This document shows, in pieces, positions 1 to 4,391 of a stretch of DNA of 5,030 nt. Where the stretch lies: NCBI GenBank assembly GCA_937898165.1, contig CALDKO010000086.1, forward strand, positions 1 through 5,030, in the 5' to 3' direction. The DNA is from an uncultured bacterium (GTDB taxonomy: Bacteria > Patescibacteriota > Minisyncoccia > Phycocordibacterales > UBA1006). Made by a program: the position numbers and the translations under genes. The notes beneath the pieces are model-generated. The model was not told the origin of the DNA. It did not search any database and saw only the letters and a list, made by a program, of their open reading frames with translations. The first letter of the stretch is position 1; every line of letters starts with the position of its first letter.

Positions 1-247
1 TTTCATTTTCATGGATGCAGATCGTGGAAACTATAAAGAATACTGGAATTATATGAAAACATTTTTACATGAAAAAAGTATCGTAGTGATTGATAATGCA
101 TTACGTGATCAGAAAAGTGTCATTGAATTTCAAGATTTTCTGTCATCAGATCACAATTTATCAACCTACCTGCATACTATGGATAACGGACTGTTTATAG
201 TTACAAAATCTGATGGAGAGTATTCGGATATTTCAAGTCTAATATAA
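1..247 (+). CDS. Class I SAM-dependent O-methyltransferase, C-terminal part (5' truncated)
   Basis: This is the last 81 codons of a gene that enters from the left edge; the reading frame begins at base 2 and ends at a TAA. The fragment opens with FIFMDADRGNYKEYW, which matches the FIDADKxxY block of the caffeoyl-CoA-type (family 3) O-methyltransferases, including the bacterial tRNA 5-hydroxyuridine methyltransferase TrmR. About 20 residues later comes IVVIDNAL, matching the I(V/A)xDNxL strand. In this family the Asp of DADK and the Asp-Asn of DN bind the divalent metal, and SAM is the methyl donor. The tail ends in a short variable stretch after a GLFIVTKSD strand, as expected for the C-terminal beta-strand. 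The internal ATG at base 11 is the Met inside this motif, not the start. The SAM-binding Rossmann half lies outside the window, so the substrate (tRNA, small phenol or other) cannot be told. The gene converges on the kinase-fusion gene and shares a terminator with it. Confidence 0.78.
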   Translation, partial: FIFMDADRGNYKEYWNYMKTFLHEKSIVVIDNALRDQKSVIEFQDFLSSDHNLSTYLHTMDNGLFIVTKSDGEYSDISSLI

Positions 248-250
248 GAA

Positions 251-283
251 AAAGCATTACCAGACGGTAATGCTTTATTTTTT
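251..283. terminator. Bidirectional intrinsic terminator between convergent genes
   Basis: A perfect 11-bp stem (AAAGCATTACC at 251-261, GGTAATGCTTT at 266-276) encloses a 4-nt AGAC loop. On the + strand it is followed by ATTTTTTATT. On the - strand the stem end runs into TTTTTCTTATATT, also U-rich. It begins 3 nt after the methyltransferase stop and ends 5 nt before the complement of the kinase stop codon, so it can end both converging transcripts. Confidence 0.9.
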
Positions 284-1475
284 ATTCTATGAGTTTGTAA
301 ATCTTTTCCAAAGTTTTATCCAACTCTGTTGAATTATCAATTTTTCTGACACCTAATTGTGGTACAAACTTTAAAGGATGCAGTTTTCGATACATATCAG
401 AATGATCCCTGTTATCCAAAGAGTTATATATTTTATGGTAATCCAATGAGTTCTTATTAAAACCAAACTCTTTAGCTCTCCTTTCTGCTCGAATATCCAA
501 AGGACAATCAACAAAAAATTTGTGTTGTGCATTAATAAATACATGAGTTGTCATATCTCGCCCTTCAGCAACTACAAACGAATATCCAAAATGATACACT
601 AATTTCATTTGCAATTTAAAAGCGATATTTCTAACTATTTCTAGTGCGCTAAAATCTGCAACATAAGAACTAATTTTTTCTGTACGTAATATTGATGCAT
701 CTTCTAGTTCAGTAAATGTGTCTAAAAAGACATTTAAGTATTCTGGAAGTTGTTCAGTATCATTAGCAGTTAATCCTTGATTAATCATTGCGTGCGTAAT
801 ACTACGATAGATAAGTCCTGAGTCCAAATGATATCCACCAAAACGTACTGAAATTCGTTTTGCAATAGTACCTTTACCACTGGCTGCTGTTCCATCAATA
901 GCTACAACTTTTCCACCCTGTTCTTTAAAAATTAATCCTGCAAGTTTTGCAAAACATGCAAAAAGATCATCATTGATCAGACAATAATCAAAATCCTTGA
1001 TGAATCTCTTTTCGTATTGATATCGTTTTATGCGTTTTTCAATCTTTTCTATTGATTCACGCCCACGAATTATTAAACGCTCGCGTAGTTTTGTAACACT
1101 TGGTGGTTTAATAAAAATAGTGACAAGATCTGGAAATTTTTTCTTAAGATTTCGAGCGCCATCAACGTCAACATCAAAAATTACTGACTCAGTGTCGATA
1201 TGAGTTTCTGATAAAAGCGTCCCATACCAGGCATCATGTAGATCATTAAATTCTGCAAATAATCCACTCTCCCGGTATTCTGTAAACTTTTCTTTATCAA
1301 TTTGAAAATAGTGTACACCTTCAATTTCATCTTTTTTTAGTTCTTTTGTAGTACAGGAAATGGACAACCTCATCCGAGGAAATATTGCAAGCAATATTTT
1401 AATTAAGGTTGATTTGCCGGCACCCGATGGTCCGATAATCGCAATACGAATGTTTTTTAATTGTTCACTAGGCAT
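282..1475 (-). CDS. Bifunctional guanylate kinase / cytidylate kinase fusion
   Basis: This 397-residue cytoplasmic protein joins two complete NMP kinases that are normally separate. Residues 9-185 are guanylate kinase (GMP+ATP to GDP): P-loop GPSGAGKST (15-23), SISCTT (38-43), Tyr56, Glu75, WYGT (83-86), FDVDVDGAR (100-108) and RLIIRGR (133-139). Residues 189-397 are cytidylate kinase (CMP/dCMP to CDP/dCDP): P-loop GTAASGKGT (195-203), LDSGLIYR (217-224), LRT (263-265), EGRD (304-307), ERR (331-333) and RDHSDMYRKLHPLK (356-369). Each half is close to the usual length (about 190 and 220 residues), so this looks like a true fusion with almost no linker. The Gmk half is odd: the two Arg of the family's TTRxxR GMP-binding motif are Lys44 and Lys47. 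The Cmk half keeps its catalytic residues, with DSG in place of DTG. The start is well fixed, since an in-frame TAA lies 5 codons upstream and the first P-loop begins at residue 15. It is transcribed away from tsaD. Assignment by motif only; GMP activity is the less certain half. Confidence 0.93.
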   Translation of the reverse strand: MPSEQLKNIRIAIIGPSGAGKSTLIKILLAIFPRMRLSISCTTKELKKDEIEGVHYFQIDKEKFTEYRESGLFAEFNDLHDAWYGTLLSETHIDTESVIFDVDVDGARNLKKKFPDLVTIFIKPPSVTKLRERLIIRGRESIEKIEKRIKRYQYEKRFIKDFDYCLINDDLFACFAKLAGLIFKEQGGKVVAIDGTAASGKGTIAKRISVRFGGYHLDSGLIYRSITHAMINQGLTANDTEQLPEYLNVFLDTFTELEDASILRTEKISSYVADFSALEIVRNIAFKLQMKLVYHFGYSFVVAEGRDMTTHVFINAQHKFFVDCPLDIRAERRAKEFGFNKNSLDYHKIYNSLDNRDHSDMYRKLHPLKFVPQLGVRKIDNSTELDKTLEKIYKLIE

Positions 1476-1495
1476 CTTAATTGGTTTTTAATTTG

Positions 1496-1544
1496 AAAAA
1501 ATAAAAACACCTCTGCAAAAGATTTATATTCTTTTTACAAGGTG
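1496..1544 (-). promoter_or_regulatory. Terminator-like hairpin in the leader of the Gmk-Cmk gene (possible attenuator)
   Basis: Reading the minus strand, CACCTTGTAAAAAG (from 1544) pairs with CTTTTGCAGAGGTG (ending at 1508). The stem is about 12-13 bp with two single-A bulges and an AATATAAAT loop, followed directly by TTTTTATTTTTT (1507-1496). This is the form of an intrinsic terminator. It lies between the predicted RNA start (about 1554) and the start codon at 1475, so it would stop transcription before the gene. The plus strand has no U-tract after the hairpin, so it would not act for tsaD. A role in attenuation is inferred; no ligand or regulator is identifiable. Confidence 0.6.
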
Positions 1545-1551
1545 CTGTAAA
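1534..1551. repeat. Palindrome TTTACA-N6-TGTAAA in the kinase leader
   Basis: A perfect 6-bp inverted repeat with a 6-nt centre lies about 4-21 nt downstream of the predicted kinase RNA start. In RNA, its downstream arm (TGTAAA) is part of the 5' arm of the terminator-like hairpin at 1508-1544, so the two foldings exclude each other. It could act as a weak antiterminator hairpin, or as DNA it could be an operator. It may also be chance in AT-rich sequence. Confidence 0.4.
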
Positions 1552-1560
1552 TTGCTTCAT

Positions 1561-1588
1561 ATAATAACCATATTTTACAAAAAGTCAA
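1561..1588 (-). promoter_or_regulatory. Sigma70-type promoter for the Gmk-Cmk gene
   Basis: On the minus strand TTGACT (1588-1583) and TATTAT (1566-1561) are separated by 16 bp; each hexamer matches consensus at five of six positions. RNA would start near 1554, leaving a leader of about 79 nt that contains the hairpin at 1508-1544. It is the best consensus match in the window. It overlaps the oppositely directed tsaD promoter, whose -35 lies inside this spacer. Confidence 0.72.
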
Positions 1589-1601
1589 GATATGGTATGG
1601 T
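1574..1601 (+). promoter_or_regulatory. Extended -10 promoter for tsaD, placing the RNA start at the ATG
   Basis: TTTACA (1574-1579), a 16-bp spacer and TATGGT (1596-1601) preceded by TGG give an extended -10 of the TGnTATnnT type. The expected RNA start is about base 1608, only 3 nt before the tsaD ATG, so the message would be leaderless or nearly so. The -35 of the divergent kinase promoter (1583-1588) lies inside this spacer, so polymerase could occupy only one promoter at a time. Confidence 0.6.
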
Positions 1602-1610
1602 TATTTCACT

Positions 1611-2786
1611 ATGAACATACTCGCTATTGAAACATCTTGCGATGAAACAGCCATTTCCCTTTTTACGGCCAATGAAACTGATATTGGTATTGGTTTTAAT
1701 GTACTTTCGAACATTACCCATTCACAGGTTGATATGCATGTACAATATGGCGGTGTGTTTCCGCAATTAGCAAAGCGTGAACACCAGCGAAACCTCGTTC
1801 CTATTTTACTCAAAACTCTTGGACTAGAATTAAAAGAAGGAAATACAAATTCTAATCCTGAAATTAACTCAATCCTCGAACGCGAAGTTGAATTACTTGA
1901 GCAATTTAATAGATATATATTATCAATTCCAAAACCTGACATTGATATCATTTGTGTGACATCTGGCCCAGGGCTGGAACCTGCATTATGGGTTGGAATC
2001 AGTTTTGCAAAAGCACTTGGGAAATTATGGAACATTCCAGTCGTTCCAGTGAACCACATGGAGGGGCATATTTTATCGGTATTGGTTCCAGAAAATAATT
2101 CTGGTGATTTTTCTGTGTCTACTGAACTGTTTCCATTTCCAGCACTTGCATTGTTAATCTCTGGCGGACATACAGAAATGGTATTGGTACGCGATTTAGG
2201 TGATTATGAAATCGTTGGAAAAACACGAGATGACGCAGTCGGTGAAGCGTTTGATAAAACCGCACGAATATTAGGACTACCCTATCCAGGCGGTCCAGAA
2301 GTCTCAAAATTGGCCCTGCAACACGATAAATCCATGAATACGAGTATTGAATTACCAAGACCAATGATCCATTCAAAAGATTACGATTTTTCATTTTCAG
2401 GACTCAAAACTGCAGTATTGTATACAGTCCGTGATATTAAACTTGCAAACTCTGATAATATCCCAGAACATCTGAAATCTGAAATTGCATACGAATTCCA
2501 GGAAGCTGCAGCCGAAGTTATCACTAAAAAAACATGTAATGCAATTCGCGATTTTGGCGTGCAAACATTAATCGTCGGTGGTGGCGTTTCTGCGAATAAC
2601 AGAATTAAGGAATTACTCAAAGAAAAAGCATCTGAAATTATTGAACCAAACCAAATTCATTTCCCTGCACGCGAACTGACTGGTGATAATGCCCTGATGA
2701 TTGGACTCGCTGGATATTTCAAGTACAAAAAAAATCCTGATAGCAATTACCAGGATTTTAAAGCTGAAGGAAATTTAAGTTTTTAA
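1611..2786 (+). CDS. tsaD: tRNA N6-adenosine threonylcarbamoyltransferase TsaD
   Basis: TsaD (Kae1/YgjD/Gcp family, ASKHA fold) moves the threonylcarbamoyl group from TC-AMP to A37 of ANN-decoding tRNAs. It works with TsaB and TsaE after TsaC/Sua5 makes TC-AMP; none of those genes is in the window. Diagnostic blocks appear in order: MNILAIETSCDETA (1-14), SQVDMHVQYGGVFPQLA then KREHQRN (38-61), SGPGLEPALWVG (118-129), the metal-binding NHMEGH (His149, His153), SGGHT (184-188), DDAVGEAFDKTARILGLPYPGGP (207-229), DFSFSGLKTA (259-268), VGGGVSANN (322-330) and GDN (358-360, third metal ligand Asp359). At 391 residues it is about 50 longer than E. coli TsaD. The extra length is mainly a charged helical insert at about 73-107 plus a short C-terminal tail. 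No upstream in-frame start exists near the ATG and no Shine-Dalgarno is seen. It is divergent from the Gmk-Cmk gene and its stop overlaps the stop of the next gene by 4 bp. Confidence 0.98.
   Translation: MNILAIETSCDETAISLFTANETDIGIGFNVLSNITHSQVDMHVQYGGVFPQLAKREHQRNLVPILLKTLGLELKEGNTNSNPEINSILEREVELLEQFNRYILSIPKPDIDIICVTSGPGLEPALWVGISFAKALGKLWNIPVVPVNHMEGHILSVLVPENNSGDFSVSTELFPFPALALLISGGHTEMVLVRDLGDYEIVGKTRDDAVGEAFDKTARILGLPYPGGPEVSKLALQHDKSMNTSIELPRPMIHSKDYDFSFSGLKTAVLYTVRDIKLANSDNIPEHLKSEIAYEFQEAAAEVITKKTCNAIRDFGVQTLIVGGGVSANNRIKELLKEKASEIIEPNQIHFPARELTGDNALMIGLAGYFKYKKNPDSNYQDFKAEGNLSF
2727..2759 (-). terminator. Intrinsic terminator for the 284-residue protein gene, embedded in tsaD codons
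   Basis: On the minus strand AAAATCCTG (2759-2751), an 11-nt loop and CAGGATTTT (2739-2731) form a 9-bp stem that runs into eight consecutive U (2734-2727). It begins about 24 nt past the stop of the minus-strand gene ending at 2783 and lies wholly inside the last codons of tsaD, in its poorly conserved tail. On the plus strand the 3' flank is only TTTTAAAG, so it would serve tsaD poorly. Confidence 0.8.
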
Positions 2787-3637
2787 TAAAACATTATCTG
2801 AACCTTATCATTTTCATAATAGTCCATATAACGAAAATTAGAAGGATCTATTCCGTTTCTTTTTATAAAAACTCGCTGTGATTCGTTTTTATCAGAAAAG
2901 AATTGTTTCAAATCTTCAATAGTAATTGTGATCTCGTTCTGATAATCAACAGTTACAAGGATAGAATTCTCAACTATTTCAAACCCAGCAACATGTGCAT
3001 CCCAATTTTGCATTCGTGAATCACCTAAATATTTAACCTTTAATTTTATACCATCTGGTATATCTTTAATGAATTCTTGTACACTTGCTACTGTAGTAGG
3101 GTTTGATTTTGAAAACTCAACTGTTTTAACTGGTTTTGGTTTTTTAGGAAGAGGCCAAGCAAGCAAGAAACTTCCAGGATACAATGGAAATGTTCCGCTA
3201 AAAAATGGCTTCCATGAGTTTAACAGATCATCTCGTTCTTCTTTTGAAAATTTAACCAAGTTATCCAAACTGGGAACTCCTATGATTATGTTACCTATAA
3301 TTTGGTAATAAACATAATCCCAAATATTTTCTTTTTGATTTGGATCAGATTTATGTGCTTTATATTCCAAACCTTGGTCTTCAAATTCAAAATAGCTAAG
3401 AACTTTTTCACGTAAATGATCAGGTATCCTGTCTCTCAGAATGTTTGTTATTTTAAGAATGTTTTCCTGAATTATTTTATTAGCAGCCGAATCAATCTCT
3501 TTTTTTTCTTGTTCATTGTCTACCTTTTGCAATGCTCTCCAAGCTTTATCAATTGTACTCAGAACTGTAGTTATTACTGTTTTCAAAAGATCAAGGTCTT
3601 GCTGTTCTTGTGTCTTTGTTTCGTTTGAAATTTCCAT
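2783..3637 (-). CDS. Hypothetical protein, 284 residues, family not recognised
   Basis: I do not recognise this protein. It has no signal peptide, clear membrane span or Cys/His metal cluster, so it is probably cytoplasmic. Residues 1-80 look largely alpha-helical and charged (heptad-like stretches around 13-37 and 43-70), possibly a short coiled coil. Residues 81-150 are mixed and aromatic-rich (WDYVYYQ, WKPFF). Residues 150-185 form a Pro/Lys-rich hinge (WPLPKKPKPVK). Residues 196-245 read as alternating beta strands (KLKVKYLG, HVAGFEIVE, SILVTVDYQ, EITITI), suggesting a small beta domain, and the protein ends with aromatic KVQIMFY. It is probably a real gene: the frame is open over 855 nt, an in-frame TAA sits 3 codons before the ATG, and it has its own candidate promoter and terminators on both sides. 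Its stop (TAA) overlaps the tsaD stop tail to tail. No function is inferred from the neighbours, since it appears to be transcribed alone. It may be lineage-specific. Confidence 0.82.
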   Translation of the reverse strand: MEISNETKTQEQQDLDLLKTVITTVLSTIDKAWRALQKVDNEQEKKEIDSAANKIIQENILKITNILRDRIPDHLREKVLSYFEFEDQGLEYKAHKSDPNQKENIWDYVYYQIIGNIIIGVPSLDNLVKFSKEERDDLLNSWKPFFSGTFPLYPGSFLLAWPLPKKPKPVKTVEFSKSNPTTVASVQEFIKDIPDGIKLKVKYLGDSRMQNWDAHVAGFEIVENSILVTVDYQNEITITIEDLKQFFSDKNESQRVFIKRNGIDPSNFRYMDYYENDKVQIMFY

Positions 3638-3675
3638 TTTTATTTACTTTTTAATTGATTAACATTATTTTCCAC

Positions 3676-3703
3676 AAAATACCATATTTCACCAAAAATG
3701 CAA
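3676..3703 (-). promoter_or_regulatory. Extended -10 promoter for the 284-residue protein gene
   Basis: On the minus strand TTGCAT (3703-3698), a 16-bp spacer and TATTTT (3681-3676) preceded by TGG form an extended -10 promoter. RNA would start near 3669, giving an AT-rich leader of about 32 nt with no Shine-Dalgarno. The AAATATGGT core also occurs in the kinase promoter, and the tsaD promoter has the related GATATGGTAT. The -35 lies 3 nt beyond the terminator of the preceding gene. Confidence 0.6.
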
Positions 3704-3705
3704 TT

Positions 3706-3734
3706 AAAAATCCTGACATAGTTGTCAGGATTTT
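3706..3734 (-). terminator. Intrinsic terminator for the Adk-like kinase gene
   Basis: A perfect 12-bp stem (AAAATCCTGACA at 3707-3718, TGTCAGGATTTT at 3723-3734) closes a 4-nt loop. On the minus strand it begins 7 nt after the kinase stop codon and the stem runs into five U (3710-3706), then AAUUG. On the plus strand only the four stem U follow, so it is mainly a minus-strand terminator. Its ATCCTG/CAGGAT core is the same as in the terminator at 2727-2759. Confidence 0.85.
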
Positions 3735-3741
3735 GATAAAA

Positions 3742-4332
3742 CTAAAATCGTTTTTTAATTATTTCGAACTGTTCGTTTCTTTTCAAAAGGCCATTTACTG
3801 TAATCAATTTGAACTCTTTTGGTATTTCCCCTTCTAAAAATTTTTTAACAGGCTTGAACCATGCCATCTTTGTTTTTATAACAGCATCGCTCAACGTGTC
3901 TGCACGCTTTCTTTTTTTAATTCTCTTTGCGCATTCTTCATAAGGCGTATCAATGTAGATTATTTCTGCCTTGTTTGGCGCATAACCCGTTTGCATTAAT
4001 TTTTGCCACAATGGAAACTCTGCCTTGCTTCGCGGCGAACCGTTAATAATGATTACCATGCCTTCCTTATAATCTTTCTCCATTTTTGACAAGTAAAAAT
4101 AGATAGGAAGTATCGGCGGCTGCAATTTTCCGAGCGAGTTTATCTCTGTCATATGTTTTGCAAAGAATAATCCTGATCCAGCTTTATTGGCCCTTTTTCG
4201 TACTTCATTGCCATTAGAAACATAAAGATACGGAATATTTTGCTCTCGAAAGTGTTTCAGTGTTTTTCTAATTTGAGTATCTTTTCCAGCAGCACTTTGT
4301 CCCAGGAAAAAGAATAAATAACATTTTTTCAT
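3742..4332 (-). CDS. Adenylate-kinase-family nucleoside monophosphate kinase
   Basis: This 196-residue cytoplasmic protein follows the adenylate kinase layout: P-loop GQSAAGKDTQ (11-20), then YVSNGNEVR (37-45) in the place of the family's ISTGDMLR, the GKLQPPILPIYFY helix (68-80) in the place of GxLVPDEIV, NGSPRSKAEF (97-106) in the place of DGFPRxxxQ, and RIKKRKRADT (137-146) in the place of the LID RxxxRxDD. Arg45 and Arg101 thus sit where AMP-contacting arginines are expected. The LID is short, with no zinc-binding Cys set. Departures from typical Adk are GQSAAGKDT for GxPGxGKGT, SNGN for STGD, and a Lys-rich end. It most likely phosphorylates a nucleoside monophosphate with ATP, but whether AMP is the substrate is unsure; it may be a divergent paralogue rather than the main Adk. 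The ATG is supported by a P-loop starting at residue 11. It has its own terminator and is divergent from valS. Confidence 0.87.
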   Translation of the reverse strand: MKKCYLFFFLGQSAAGKDTQIRKTLKHFREQNIPYLYVSNGNEVRKRANKAGSGLFFAKHMTEINSLGKLQPPILPIYFYLSKMEKDYKEGMVIIINGSPRSKAEFPLWQKLMQTGYAPNKAEIIYIDTPYEECAKRIKKRKRADTLSDAVIKTKMAWFKPVKKFLEGEIPKEFKLITVNGLLKRNEQFEIIKKRF

Positions 4333-4351
4333 TTTATAACTATTTTCCCCA

Positions 4352-4380
4352 AAACTAGCACAAAAGCCTTAAAAATGCTA
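4352..4380 (-). promoter_or_regulatory. Candidate promoter for the Adk-like kinase gene
   Basis: On the minus strand TAGCAT (4380-4375), a 17-bp spacer and TAGTTT (4357-4352) preceded by TGC make an extended -10 candidate with a weak -35. RNA would start near 4345, about 13 nt before the ATG. It is superimposed on the valS promoter: each -35 TAGCA is the reverse complement of the other promoter's TGCTA. A GGGG run lies too far from the ATG to be a usual ribosome site. Confidence 0.4.
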
Positions 4381-4382
4381 GT
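4354..4382. repeat. Inverted repeat ACTAGCA-N15-TGCTAGT in the divergent control region
   Basis: A perfect 7-bp inverted repeat (4354-4360 and 4376-4382) is centred in the 59-bp gap between the Adk-like gene and valS. Beyond it the flanks continue as AAA and TATTTT, pairing with one bulge. The arms coincide with the -10 and -35 elements of both candidate promoters. It could be a symmetrical bidirectional promoter, an operator, or both; without a U-tract it is not a convincing terminator. Confidence 0.6.
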
Positions 4383-4384
4383 AT
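4356..4384 (+). promoter_or_regulatory. Candidate promoter for valS, placing the RNA start at the ATG
   Basis: TAGCAC (4356-4361), a 17-bp spacer and TAGTAT (4379-4384) preceded by TGC give an extended -10 with a weak -35. The expected RNA start is about 4391, one base before the valS ATG, so the message would be leaderless. An alternative -10, TATTTT at 4382-4387, leads to the same conclusion. No ribosome binding site fits in the gap. Confidence 0.5.
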
Positions 4385-4391
4385 TTTCTAT

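Noticed and set aside
1477..1560. Small minus-strand ORF of 27 codons in the kinase leader, beginning MKQFTAPCKK and ending with TAA one base before the kinase ATG.
   Set aside because: Its ATG sits directly after the -10 TATTAT, upstream of the expected RNA start near 1554, so it should not be in the message, and it has no ribosome site. It would become interesting as a leader peptide only if transcription starts further upstream.
1601..2059. Minus-strand open frame of 152 codons.
   Set aside because: It lies antisense to the highly conserved first part of tsaD, and its translation (many Ser, Cys, Phe) resembles no protein family. It is a frame shadow.
2119..2620. Two minus-strand open frames (2119-2394 and 2381-2620).
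   Set aside because: Both lie antisense to conserved tsaD motifs such as SGGHT, DFSFSGLKTA and GGGVSAN; no start signals or family resemblance.
2731..2759. Hairpin near the tsaD end as a terminator for tsaD itself.
   Set aside because: On the plus strand the stem is followed by AAAGCTGAAGG rather than a U-tract, and it precedes the tsaD stop codon; it fits only the minus-strand gene.
3069..3837. Plus-strand open frames at 3069-3308, 3416-3628 and 3655-3837.
   Set aside because: They are antisense to the 284-residue gene and to the intergenic gap and Adk-like gene; composition is Phe/Leu/Cys-rich as expected of shadows of AT-rich coding DNA. The third spans a promoter and a terminator.
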